From NCBI RefSeq assembly GCF_002161355.1, contig NZ_NFHL01000001.1:1-64000 (forward strand): a DNA stretch of 64,000 nt, given 5' to 3'. The position numbers and the translations under genes were made by a program. Below, piece by piece: positions 6,942 to 14,996 of this stretch; within the stretch, counting starts at the first letter, position 1; every line of letters starts with the position of its first letter. Origin of the DNA: Lachnoclostridium sp. An76. Its GTDB lineage: Bacteria; Bacillota; Clostridia; Lachnospirales; Lachnospiraceae. The notes under the pieces are model-generated. The model did not search any database. It had not been told where the DNA came from and saw nothing but the letters and a program-made list of their open reading frames with translations.

Positions 6942-7382
6942 TCAGATCCCTAATATTTTTTTGATTTTTGAAACATATCGTCTTGAAACATAAGTTGTCG
7001 TGCTGTTTGCTAATTCGACACAGATCGTGCCGGTAAAACTTAAATCAAAGTTATTGACTTTTTTTAAATGGATAATTTCCGAATTTGATATGCGGACAAA
7101 TTGATCTGGATCCAGGCGTTCTTCGATTTCATACAGCCGGAGACGTATCGTATATTCGCCTTTATCTGTAACAGCGAATACTTTTCCTGAGTTCGCGTAG
7201 ACCCTGATCAGATCTTCCTGCTCAATTACTTCGATTTTCCCATTCCTGCAGCCGGAAATGACTTGCGGAGGATTTTCTGACAGTTTGTTTAATATCATAT
7301 TGACCTCTTTTGTCATGGTGGCTGTCAACAGGATTATTTTGGGCTCTGTATATGAATCGTCCATTTTTATCTCAACCTGCAT
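6942..7382 (-). CDS. LytTR-family DNA-binding regulator
   Basis: This 146-aa transcription regulator has a C-terminal LytTR domain (about residues 50-146): IRVYANSGKVFAVTDKGEY, RLYEIEERLDPDQFVRIS, and VELANSTTTYVSRRYVSKIK, the typical DNA-contacting end. There is no receiver domain, so it is not a classical response regulator; the N-terminal 45 residues probably mediate dimerisation or membrane-partner contact. It heads a two-gene operon with DUF3021. The start is supported by GGGAGGAG 6 bases before the ATG and by a strong promoter at 7409-7437. Such regulators often control their own operon. Confidence 0.88.
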   Translation of the reverse strand: MQVEIKMDDSYTEPKIILLTATMTKEVNMILNKLSENPPQVISGCRNGKIEVIEQEDLIRVYANSGKVFAVTDKGEYTIRLRLYEIEERLDPDQFVRISNSEIIHLKKVNNFDLSFTGTICVELANSTTTYVSRRYVSKIKKILGI

Positions 7383-7408
7383 TTTGATCTCCTCCCTTCT
7401 GTGATGTC

Positions 7409-7437
7409 ATTATATGAAAAGCACATATTGCTTTCAA
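7409..7437 (-). promoter_or_regulatory. Sigma-A promoter of the LytTR/DUF3021 operon
   Basis: Minus strand: TTGAAA (7437-7432), 17-bp spacer, TATAAT (7414-7409). It is near consensus and lies 27 bases from the LytTR start codon. Confidence 0.75.
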
Positions 7438-7468
7438 TAGATTTTCGATAAGCGGTTGATCATAAGGC

Positions 7469-7500
7469 ATAAGTGGTAAAAAGAATAAGTGGTAAAAAGA
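7469..7500. repeat. Perfect 16-bp tandem duplication
   Basis: ATAAGTGGTAAAAAGA occurs at 7469-7484 and again at 7485-7500 without a mismatch. It lies between the divergent promoters of the LytTR operon and the Nudix gene and ends where the Nudix -35 begins. Confidence 0.85.
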
Positions 7501-7501
7501 A

Positions 7502-7530
7502 ATGACATGGAAAAGACAGAGTGATATAAT
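7502..7530 (+). promoter_or_regulatory. Candidate sigma-A promoter of the Nudix gene
   Basis: ATGACA (7502-7507), 17-bp spacer, TATAAT (7525-7530). The -35 differs from TTGACA by one base. It directly follows the tandem duplication. Confidence 0.6.
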
Positions 7531-7589
7531 GACTTATAATTATTGGTTGACAGAGACAAGGTCCATCGGATAAAAATGGGAGGTTTTGT

Positions 7590-8144
7590 ATGATTATTCC
7601 AAAAGTGTTAGAGAGCAGGACAGAATATGCGGGGAAGATCGTATCCATCCGGCGTGACAAGCTGACCCGCGGGGATGGAAATACATTCATCCGCGAAACA
7701 GCCGTCGCAAGTGATGCTGTGGGGATTGTGGCAATGGATGACAGGGGACGTATCCTGCTGATCCGGCAGTACCGCCATCCCATGGGACGCCCGGTATGGG
7801 AAATCCCGGCAGGGCGCATGGATGTGGAAGGAGAGAAACCGGAGGAGACTGCTCTGCGGGAGCTCAGAGAGGAGACAGACACAGAAGCGTCCTCAATTCA
7901 GCTTTTGACGCTGTTCCTGAACTCTGCAGGCTGGACGACAGAGAAGACCTATGTTTATCTGGCAAAGGGTTTGAAGGATGTGCCTGAGTTTAAAAGGGAA
8001 AATGAGGAAGCGGACATTGAGAAAGAGTGGGTGCCTCTCAAAGAGGCGGCAGAGCGTGTGAAGTCAGGCGAGATCGACGACGCGAAAACCGTGATCGGGA
8101 TCCTGATGGCAGACAGCATGGGCAGACAGTCTGAAAATAAATGA
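7590..8144 (+). CDS. Nudix hydrolase, ADP-ribose pyrophosphatase type
   Basis: This 184-aa enzyme should cleave nucleoside diphosphate derivatives, most likely ADP-ribose. The Nudix box runs from PAGRMDVEGE to ALRELREET (residues 73-96), with the metal-binding RE and EE pairs at 90-95. Two details differ from the usual box: the first Gly-to-Glu gap is one residue longer, and the Gly expected after EET is Asp97. The length and the N-terminal half (VLESRTEYAGKIVSIRRD) fit the ADP-ribose pyrophosphatase group. A good promoter and GGGAGG precede ATG 7590. It may share a transcript with the coiled-coil gene 45 bases downstream. Confidence 0.88.
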   Translation: MIIPKVLESRTEYAGKIVSIRRDKLTRGDGNTFIRETAVASDAVGIVAMDDRGRILLIRQYRHPMGRPVWEIPAGRMDVEGEKPEETALRELREETDTEASSIQLLTLFLNSAGWTTEKTYVYLAKGLKDVPEFKRENEEADIEKEWVPLKEAAERVKSGEIDDAKTVIGILMADSMGRQSENK

Positions 8145-8189
8145 CCGGGAAGTGATCATAAGAATGATCGTGAAAATGAGGAGATTCGA

Positions 8190-9140
8190 ATGAAGGTTTA
8201 CAACACGGAATTACAGCGTCTCCAGGAGGAGATGATGGAGGAAAAACGGCTGGAAGCAAAGCTGGCGGAATTGAAGCGCCAGCAGGAAGAACTGGCGGAA
8301 AAGACGGATGAGCTGAGGCGGATCATGAAGGATGAGCAGGAGGATGTGGACCGGCTGAACAGCAGGAACCTTACGGCATTCTATTACAAAGTGACAGGAA
8401 AGATGGGAGAAAAACTGTCAAAAGAGGAGCAGGAAGCCTATGCGGCAGCGGTCAGGTATGATACTGCGGAAAAGGAGCTTCTCTCCGTCAATGAGGAGAT
8501 CGAACGATGCAGGGATCAGCTTTCTGATCTCATCGGATGCGGAAGAAGATATGAAGCGCTCATCGAGGAGAAAAAAGAAGAGATAAAGAAAACAAGTTCG
8601 CCGGATGCGGTCAGGATCATGGGTATCGAGGAAAAGATCGGGTTTCAGAAGTCAAGGCAGAAGGAACTGGAAGAAGCAGTCCGCGCAGGGAGAAGAGCGC
8701 AGGACATTACAGTTGAAATCAAGAATCATCTGGACGAAGCTAAGAGCTGGAGCACCGTTGATATCATCGGGGGCGGCATTTTGTCGGATATGATCAAGTA
8801 CGATGCGATAGGAAAAGCAAAAGGAATGACCGATCAGCTCCAGCTCGCACTGCACAGTTTCAGGACAGAGCTGGCGGACGTCACGGAAGAACTGCACGGC
8901 GATGTGAATACAGAGATCAGCAGCGCCCTCTGCTTTGCGGACTATTTTTTTGACAACCTGTTTACAGACTGGCTGGTGCGTACCAGGATCAATGAATCGA
9001 GAGAGAAAGTGGACCAGACCTGCACACAGATACAGAAGATCCTTCAAAACCTGTGCAGTAGACAGGAAGAGAGTGTCCGCGTCCAGAGTCAGCTCGAAAA
9101 AGAGCTGGAAGAGGCGGTGGCTGCATCAGATGCTGTCTGA
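8190..9140 (+). CDS. Coiled-coil protein of unknown function
   Basis: This 316-aa acidic and basic-rich protein has heptad patterns over residues 1-60, 90-185 and 265-312. A less helical centre contains WSTVDIIGGGILSDMIKYD (about 188-206). There is no signal peptide or membrane helix, so it should be cytoplasmic. I recall similar clostridial proteins with the same GGG...SDMIKYDAI centre but no assigned function. GAGGAG precedes ATG 8190. It lies between the Nudix and alcohol dehydrogenase genes, in the same direction. Its shape suggests a scaffold or SMC-like role, but nothing in the sequence proves that. Confidence 0.75.
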   Translation: MKVYNTELQRLQEEMMEEKRLEAKLAELKRQQEELAEKTDELRRIMKDEQEDVDRLNSRNLTAFYYKVTGKMGEKLSKEEQEAYAAAVRYDTAEKELLSVNEEIERCRDQLSDLIGCGRRYEALIEEKKEEIKKTSSPDAVRIMGIEEKIGFQKSRQKELEEAVRAGRRAQDITVEIKNHLDEAKSWSTVDIIGGGILSDMIKYDAIGKAKGMTDQLQLALHSFRTELADVTEELHGDVNTEISSALCFADYFFDNLFTDWLVRTRINESREKVDQTCTQIQKILQNLCSRQEESVRVQSQLEKELEEAVAASDAV

Positions 9141-9178
9141 TGCTCAGGAAGGATTGACATTACAGGAAGGAAATGCGT

Positions 9179-10219
9179 ATGAAAGCAGTTGTATATAAGG
9201 GAAACGGACAGATCGTTCTGGAGGAGCGCCCCATGCCGGCGCTGCGGGATGAAAAGGATGCGATCGTGCAGGTGACGCTGACAACAATCTGTTCCAGTGA
9301 CATCCACATTAAGCACGGCGCCGTGCCAAAGGCTGTCCCGGGCACGGTCCTGGGGCATGAGTTTGTGGGAAGGGTCGTGGAGACCGGGAGCGCTGTAAAG
9401 AAGGTAAAGCCCGGGGACCGGGTGGCGGTGAATGTAGAGACTTTCTGCGGAGAATGTTTTTTCTGCAGACGCGGCTTTGTAAATAACTGTACGGACGAAC
9501 ACGGGGGCTGGGCGCTTGGCTGCCGCATCGATGGGGGACAGGCTGAGTATGCCAGGATCCCCTTTGCGGATAACGGACTGACAGTCATACCGGACCATGT
9601 GACTGATGAGCAGGCGCTCTTTAACGGAGACATCCTTTCCACAGGATACTGGGCGGCAAAGATCGGGGAAATCAGGCCCGCGGATACGGTGGCAGTGATC
9701 GGCGCGGGGCCCACCGGGCTGTGCACCATGATGTGCGCACGTCTGTATACTCCGGCGAGGATCATCGCTATCGACACGGATGAATACAGGCTGGCGCTTG
9801 CAAAGGAAAAAGGGCTGGCTGACATCACGCTTGTCCCGGGCAGGGATGATCCGGAACAGGTGATCCGGGAAGTGACAGACGGACGGGGCGCTGACACTGT
9901 TTTTGAAGTCGCGGGCGGGAAGGATACGTTCCAGACTGCATGGAAGATCGCAAGGCCCAATGCTGTCGAGGTGATCGTTGCGATGTATGAAGAACCACAG
10001 GTGCTTCCCCTGCCGGATATGTACGGGAAGAACCTTGTTTTCAAGACAGGCGGCGTGGACGGGAGTTTCTGTCAGGAGATCATGGATCTGACTGCATGCG
10101 GAAAACTGGATTCCAGCTTCCTCATCACACACCGCTGCGGGCTGGATGAGATCATGGATGCGTATGATGTGTTTGAGAATAAGAAAGATCATGTCATAAA
10201 ATATGCGGTGAGGCCGTGA
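9179..10219 (+). CDS. Zinc-dependent alcohol dehydrogenase
   Basis: This 346-aa medium-chain dehydrogenase should oxidise an alcohol or polyol with NAD(P). It has the catalytic zinc ligands in ICSSDIH (Cys38) and LGHEF, all four structural zinc cysteines in CGECFFCRRGFVNNC, and a Rossmann GAGPTG followed by IIAIDTDEYR (an Asp that favours NAD). The best relatives are threonine/sorbitol dehydrogenase-like enzymes; the exact substrate is uncertain. I chose ATG 9179 because AGGAAGG ends 8 bases before it, whereas ATG 9173 is only 2 bases from that site. It is one of a run of plus-strand genes and has no obvious own promoter. Confidence 0.88.
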   Translation: MKAVVYKGNGQIVLEERPMPALRDEKDAIVQVTLTTICSSDIHIKHGAVPKAVPGTVLGHEFVGRVVETGSAVKKVKPGDRVAVNVETFCGECFFCRRGFVNNCTDEHGGWALGCRIDGGQAEYARIPFADNGLTVIPDHVTDEQALFNGDILSTGYWAAKIGEIRPADTVAVIGAGPTGLCTMMCARLYTPARIIAIDTDEYRLALAKEKGLADITLVPGRDDPEQVIREVTDGRGADTVFEVAGGKDTFQTAWKIARPNAVEVIVAMYEEPQVLPLPDMYGKNLVFKTGGVDGSFCQEIMDLTACGKLDSSFLITHRCGLDEIMDAYDVFENKKDHVIKYAVRP

Positions 10220-10374
10220 GCAGTTTCAGGAGACGGGGATGATTTTTATGAGCTTATTGAAAACAGCATTTGAGCTCAACAACGTATCATCGGACTGATG
10301 GCTGCAATTTTTGTGTTGCATATTGAAACACTGCGAGGTATAATTAAGAAAAAGCAGAAAGGGAGTGTCTCAAT
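10220..10374 (+). other. Intergenic segment with a possible gene stub
   Basis: A short frame at 10240-10299 with a GGAGACGGGG site reads MIFMSLLKTAFELNNVSSD and then stops. It could be the start of a lost gene. The remainder carries the promoter of the XRE-AAA gene. Confidence 0.3.
10317..10345 (+). promoter_or_regulatory. Sigma-A promoter of the XRE-AAA gene
   Basis: TTGCAT (10317-10322), 17-bp spacer, TATAAT (10340-10345). It lies 29 bases before the start codon, with AAAGGGAG between. Confidence 0.75.
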
Positions 10375-12345
10375 ATGAAAACAGGATTTCATAAATATCT
10401 GACTGTATTCCGAAAGCAGCGTGGTTATACGCAGGCTGAATTAGCCAATAAGCTGGGAATATCCCGTTCTACTTACGCAAATTATGAGAGCGGCAACCGT
10501 TCTCCTGACTTTGAAACGCTGGAGCGCATCAGTGATATCTTGAATTGTACTCTGGATGAACTCTTCGGAAGACAGAGGGAGCCAGAGACTGGAACTTATA
10601 AAAATCCCTGCAGGGGATATGCAGATATGGTATGTGAACCGACAGCTCCTTACCGCACTGAAAAAGAAAAATCCCCAAGGCGGAGCAAGAGAAAGCTGCT
10701 GATCGGCGCCCAGGATTTCCGATATTTACGGGAACGGAATGCATATTATGTCGATAAGACACAGTTTGTCGAGCATTTTCTGGATTCATGGTATCAGGTG
10801 ACGCTGATCACCCGCCCGAGACGTTTCGGGAAGACGTTGAATATGTCTATGCTCGCAGAATTTTTAGACTGCACGAAAGATTCCAAAGCACTTTTTGAAG
10901 GTACAAAGATCAGCAGGAGTGAAGTGATAGACGAGATCAATCAATATCCTGTTGTTTTTCTTTCTTTCCTGAATGTCAGAGGGGATACGCCTCATGAGAT
11001 GATACAGCAGCTTGCAGCGGCGCTCCGGGGAGAATATGCACGGTATTCCCCGATCATAGACGAGGGGAGACTGACTGCAGAACAGAAAAGAGTATTTGAA
11101 GAGAATTATCTCTGCTTATGTCAGAACAGCGCTCCGGAAGCAAAGGCAGGCTGTCTCACCCATGCGATCGCTGACTTATGCCAGGTTTTGGAAATCTATT
11201 ACAATAAAAAGGTTTACCTTCTGATCGACGAGTATGATACGCCTTTCATCGCAGCTAACTCCGGCGGATATTACGGTCAGGTGCGCGGGATCCTCGCGGG
11301 AATGCTCAGCTCAGCTTTAAAGGGCAGCAGGTCGCTGGAGAAAGCCGTGCTGACAGGGATCCAGCGGGTTGCAAAGGGAAATATTTTTTCCGGGTTAAAC
11401 AACCTGATCGTATGTACCATAGCAGACCCGGACTATGACGACTGTTTCGGATTTACAGAAGATGAAGTGAAAGAGCTTCTTGCCTACTGCGGCATAGGAT
11501 TTACAGCGGCTGTAAGAGAGATGTATGACGGATACCGGATCGGTAAGGCTGACGTATATAATCCATGGTCCGTCTCCTGTTATGCGGCCCGAAGAGAACT
11601 ACAGTCGTATTGGGTCAATACGAGTGAGAACAGTATCCTTAAGGATGCTCTTGGAGAGAGAGGAAGGTCTTTTGCAGAAGATTATGACAGGCTGATCGGG
11701 CAGGGAATGGTAGAGGCTGAGGTGGAACTTTCCGCCGCGTATTATGAAAAGCCGGGAGATGCCGCTCTGTGGGGGCTCCTGATCAATGCGGGGATGCTGA
11801 CCATTACTGAAAAAACAGACGAAAACAGATACCGCCTCCGTGTGCCGAACCAGGAGGTGTGGAAAGCGTTCAGGGAATTGACCTCATATTATCTGCAGGT
11901 AGAAGAAGAACAGATCAGCAGGATGCTGTATCATCTGCAGAAAGGCGAGATGGAAGATTTCGCCGAAGATTACCGGCAGATCCTGCTGAAGCTTCCCTCG
12001 TATCATGATCTGAAAAGCGAAAACAGCTATCATATGATGATGCTTGGGATGTGCGCGTTCATGCAGCGCGCGTATAAGGTGGAGAGCAACCGTGAGAGCG
12101 GTGACGGGCGTGCAGATCTTATACTTTATTCAAAGAAGCCGGGGTACCCCAGCCTGATCCTGGAGTTTAAATACAGTAAAAATACAGAGCAGGATCTGGG
12201 AGAACTTGCATCAGGAGCAATCTGTCAGGTAAAAGAGAAAAAATACGATGCTGGGATCACGGGAGAAGTGCTCTATGTCGGACTGGCGCACTGCGGGAAA
12301 AACGTTGAAATCCGTTGGGAAGAGGGAAAAAGCAACAGAAAATGA
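10375..12345 (+). CDS. Fusion of XRE-type HTH, AAA-ATPase-like and PD-(D/E)XK nuclease domains
   Basis: This 656-aa protein joins three parts. Residues 1-65 are an XRE/Cro helix-turn-helix (GYTQAELANKLGISRSTYAN). Residues about 105-390 are an AAA-ATPase-like domain with RPRRFGKTL (147-155) as nucleotide loop and YLLIDEYDTP (281-290) as Walker B. The C-terminal part is a PD-(D/E)XK nuclease-like domain with RADLILY (Asp581) and LEFKYSK (Glu597, Lys599). The ATPase-nuclease pair is a very common family in gut anaerobes, function unproven. The N-terminal HTH is the unusual part: it could make the protein bind DNA at its own promoter or at a target. No partner gene is evident. Confidence 0.88.
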   Translation: MKTGFHKYLTVFRKQRGYTQAELANKLGISRSTYANYESGNRSPDFETLERISDILNCTLDELFGRQREPETGTYKNPCRGYADMVCEPTAPYRTEKEKSPRRSKRKLLIGAQDFRYLRERNAYYVDKTQFVEHFLDSWYQVTLITRPRRFGKTLNMSMLAEFLDCTKDSKALFEGTKISRSEVIDEINQYPVVFLSFLNVRGDTPHEMIQQLAAALRGEYARYSPIIDEGRLTAEQKRVFEENYLCLCQNSAPEAKAGCLTHAIADLCQVLEIYYNKKVYLLIDEYDTPFIAANSGGYYGQVRGILAGMLSSALKGSRSLEKAVLTGIQRVAKGNIFSGLNNLIVCTIADPDYDDCFGFTEDEVKELLAYCGIGFTAAVREMYDGYRIGKADVYNPWSVSCYAARRELQSYWVNTSENSILKDALGERGRSFAEDYDRLIGQGMVEAEVELSAAYYEKPGDAALWGLLINAGMLTITEKTDENRYRLRVPNQEVWKAFRELTSYYLQVEEEQISRMLYHLQKGEMEDFAEDYRQILLKLPSYHDLKSENSYHMMMLGMCAFMQRAYKVESNRESGDGRADLILYSKKPGYPSLILEFKYSKNTEQDLGELASGAICQVKEKKYDAGITGEVLYVGLAHCGKNVEIRWEEGKSNRK

Positions 12346-12368
12346 AGTCTTAGGAGGAATGACAGAAA

Positions 12369-12962
12369 ATGAGAACAAGCAAGATCACAAGAGAACAGGC
12401 ACTTGAATTACTGAGGACTTACAATAAGGAGGCTTTCCACATCCAGCACGCGCTTACCGTAGAAGGAGTGATGCGCTGGTATGCGGACGAGCTGGGATAC
12501 GGCGATGAGGCGGATTACTGGGCGATCAGCGGCCTTCTCCACGACATCGATTTTGAGATGTACCCGGAGGAACACTGTCAGAAAGCCCCGGAGCTTCTTG
12601 AAAAAGGCGGCGTGGGAGAGGATATGATCTATACGGTCTGTTCCCATGGGTATGGCATATGCAGCGACAAAGAGCCGGTGCATGAGATGGAAAAGGTGCT
12701 TTTTGCGGCAGACGAGCTGACCGGGCTGATCTGGGCAGCCGCGCTGATGCGCCCGTCGAAAAGCGTGATGGATATGGAAGTGTCCAGTGTAAAGAAGAAG
12801 TTCAAGGACAAGCGTTTCGCGGCAGGGTGTTCACGGGATGTGATAAAGACCGGGGCGGAAAGACTGGGCTGGGAGCTGAATGAGCTGTTTGAGAAGACGA
12901 TCCTGGCGATGCGCTCCTGCGAAGCCTCCATCCAGGACGAAATGAGTGAGATGGGCTTTTAA
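12369..12962 (+). CDS. HD-domain hydrolase
   Basis: This 197-aa protein is a metal-dependent HD phosphohydrolase-like enzyme. Expected ligands are visible: His28 in FHIQHALTVEG, the HD pair in GLLHDIDFEMYPE, a following His in EEHCQKAPELL, and a conserved Asp in ADELTGL. Short HD proteins of this kind are often annotated hydrolase or HDIG domain protein; the substrate is unknown. AGGAGGAA precedes ATG 12369. It follows the XRE-AAA gene by 23 bases and may share its transcript. Whether the two work together is only suggested by the spacing. Confidence 0.8.
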   Translation: MRTSKITREQALELLRTYNKEAFHIQHALTVEGVMRWYADELGYGDEADYWAISGLLHDIDFEMYPEEHCQKAPELLEKGGVGEDMIYTVCSHGYGICSDKEPVHEMEKVLFAADELTGLIWAAALMRPSKSVMDMEVSSVKKKFKDKRFAAGCSRDVIKTGAERLGWELNELFEKTILAMRSCEASIQDEMSEMGF

Positions 12963-13046
12963 GGCGTCGGGGCCGGGAAGAGAAGAAAATCCGGCAGCCG
13001 GGCGGTAAAACGGAATACGGACAGAACAGACAGAGAGGTACAGAAA

Positions 13047-13414
13047 ATGGATAAGGTCATCTTAGGAAAAACAGAACTTGAAGTAAACAAGAATGGATTC
13101 GGGGCGCTGCCGATCCAGCGTATTACGAAAAAGGAGGCCGTCTAGACAGGGGTCAGCTCTCCGGGGACTTCTGCCGTGGATGCGGCTACTGCATGCCCTG
13201 TCCGGCGGGGATTGAGATCAACAACTGCGCAAGAATGAGCCTGATGCTTCGGAGAGCGCCGCAGGCGGGATGGCTCTCAGAAGAGTGGCAGGAGAAGATG
13301 AAGAAAATAGAAGGGTGTCTCCACTGCGGGAAGTGTATGGAGAAATGTCCGTACGGGCTGAATACACCGGAGCTTCTGGCGAAAAATTATGAAGACTACA
13401 GGACATTTCTGTGA
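13047..13414 (+). pseudogene. Aldo/keto reductase with the middle deleted
   Basis: ATG 13047 begins MDKVILGKTELEVNKNGFGA, the N-terminus of a ferredoxin-type aldo/keto reductase, and stops at TAG 13143-13145 after 32 codons. A different frame then reads LSGDFCRGCGYCMPCP and later HCGKCMEKCPYGLNTPELL up to TGA 13412-13414. This is the C-terminal pair of 4Fe-4S motifs of the same family. An intact member is roughly 340-380 residues, so some 230-270 codons of the catalytic barrel, including the active-site Tyr/Lys/His, are gone. The join lies near 13130-13150. The C-terminal piece could in principle give a 73-aa ferredoxin-like product from ATG 13193, but it lacks a ribosome binding site. Confidence 0.85.
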
Positions 13415-13498
13415 CCGGACTGCCGCAGCGGCTCTGGCGGCAGAACAAGCGGATAATACAGCAGAACAGCACAGCGGAAACACAGCAGAAACTCCTGC

Positions 13499-13526
13499 TT
13501 GTAAATATAGGGATTAGTGCTATAAT
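13499..13526 (+). promoter_or_regulatory. Sigma-A promoter of trkA-trkH
   Basis: TTGTAA (13499-13504), 16-bp spacer, TATAAT (13521-13526). The predicted start is near 13533. Confidence 0.65.
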
Positions 13527-13534
13527 AGTTCTAT

Positions 13535-13558
13535 TGCCCTGAGGAGATTGTCAGGGCA
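13535..13558 (+). promoter_or_regulatory. 5'-leader hairpin of trkA
   Basis: TGCCCTGA (13535-13542) and TCAGGGCA (13551-13558) form a perfect 8-bp stem, starting 2 bases after the predicted transcription start. A T-rich stretch follows, so it might also terminate upstream transcription. The leader is too short for a c-di-AMP riboswitch. Confidence 0.55.
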
Positions 13559-13618
13559 CAGATTTTGTTTTATTTATATTTGAGATGAAGAGGATCAGAG
13601 AGACAGAGTGGAGGAACT

Positions 13619-14980
13619 ATGAAGATTATTATTATCGGGTGCGGAAAAGTCGGCAGCACCCTGGCGGAAGAACTGTGCGAAGAGGATCATGAGCTGACCG
13701 TGATCGATAAGAATCCCCAGAAGATCCAGCAGATATGCGAGAGTATTGATATCATGGGAAGCTGCGGGAATGGAGCGAGTATACAGATACTTTCCGAAGC
13801 GGGAGTGGAGGAGGCGGACATCCTGATCGCGGTGACCGGGTCGGATGAGCTGAACCTTCTGTGCTGTCAGATCGCAAAGAAGGTAAGCCAGTGCCATACG
13901 ATCGCGCGCGTGAGGAATCCGGTCTACCACCGGGAAGTCCATTTCCTCAGGAAGAAGCTTGGGATATCGATGATCATTAACCCTGAGTTCGCGGCTGCCA
14001 TGGAGATATCCAGGCTCCTGCGTTTCCCTTCAGCCATCAAGAGGGATACATTTTCCAAGGGAAGGGTAGAGCTGCTGAAATTTAAGCTTCTGCCGGAATT
14101 TAAGCTGAGCGGCCTGTCTGTAGCGGATATCATGGATAAGCTGAGATGCGATATCCTGATCTGCGGCGTGGAGAGAGAGGGGCATGTCTTTATCCCCTCT
14201 GGTGATTTCGTGCTTGAGGATATGGATCTTGTCTCAATTATCGCTTCACCGAAGAATTCAAACCTGTTCTTTAAAAAGATCGGAGTCCAGACCCACCAGG
14301 TCAGGAATGCGCTGATCGTGGGCGGCGGCACCCTGGGCTATTATCTTGCAGCAGCACTTTCCGATATGAGGATACGGGTGAGCCTGATCGAGACAGACCG
14401 CGCCAGATGTGAGGAGCTGAGCGAACTGCTCCCGTCTGTCACTGTGATAAACGGGGACGGCACGGACAAAAAGCTGCTCATGGAAGAAGGGCTGCCGAAT
14501 GCGGAGGCGTTCGTGACCCTGACGAATCTGGATGAGGAGAATATCCTTCTGAGCCTGTTCGCGAAAAAAGTTTCCCGCGCGAAACTGGTGACAAAGGTAA
14601 ACCGTCTCGCGTTCGATGATATTGTGGACGGGCTGGATCTCGGAAGCGTGGTCCATCCCAAATACCTGACCGCGGATTATATCCTTCAGTATGTCAGGGC
14701 GATGAGCAATTCCATCGGAAGTAATGTGGAGACGCTGTACCATATACTGGACGGGCAGGCTGAAGCTCTGGAATTTGCCGTGAGAGACCGTTCCGCGGTG
14801 ACGGGGATCCCGCTGTCTGAACTGAAACTGAAAGATAATCTCCTGATCGCATGCATCTACCGGGGCGGTGTCGTCCATATCCCCAGAGGGCAGGATGTCA
14901 TACAGCCGGGAGATTCGGTTATTGTTGTTACTACTGTGAGAGGGCTGAAAGACCTCACTGATATCCGGAAGGTAAGATAG
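13619..14980 (+). CDS. trkA: Trk potassium uptake regulator TrkA
   Basis: This 453-aa cytoplasmic ring-forming subunit gates the TrkH potassium channel in response to nucleotides. It is the full double form: RCK_N with IIIGCGKVGSTLAEEL at residue 4 onward, RCK_C around residues 140-220, a second RCK_N with ALIVGGGTLGYYLA near 229, and a second RCK_C at the end. Acidic residues after each glycine loop (TVIDKNPQ, SLIETDRA) fit NAD(H) binding. GTGGAGG precedes ATG 13619. TrkH follows 16 bases later, so they form a two-gene operon behind the promoter at 13499. Confidence 0.95.
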   Translation: MKIIIIGCGKVGSTLAEELCEEDHELTVIDKNPQKIQQICESIDIMGSCGNGASIQILSEAGVEEADILIAVTGSDELNLLCCQIAKKVSQCHTIARVRNPVYHREVHFLRKKLGISMIINPEFAAAMEISRLLRFPSAIKRDTFSKGRVELLKFKLLPEFKLSGLSVADIMDKLRCDILICGVEREGHVFIPSGDFVLEDMDLVSIIASPKNSNLFFKKIGVQTHQVRNALIVGGGTLGYYLAAALSDMRIRVSLIETDRARCEELSELLPSVTVINGDGTDKKLLMEEGLPNAEAFVTLTNLDEENILLSLFAKKVSRAKLVTKVNRLAFDDIVDGLDLGSVVHPKYLTADYILQYVRAMSNSIGSNVETLYHILDGQAEALEFAVRDRSAVTGIPLSELKLKDNLLIACIYRGGVVHIPRGQDVIQPGDSVIVVTTVRGLKDLTDIRKVR

Positions 14981-14996
14981 AAGTGAGGGGGATGAG

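Noticed and set aside
9089-10192. Long minus-strand open frame (over 360 codons) opposite the alcohol dehydrogenase
   Set aside because: It is the mirror of a clear coding frame in GC-richer DNA, rich in His/Pro/Arg, without a ribosome binding site or family similarity.
13533-13618. c-di-AMP riboswitch before trkA
   Set aside because: The leader is only about 85 bases and holds a single short hairpin, far from the large conserved aptamer.
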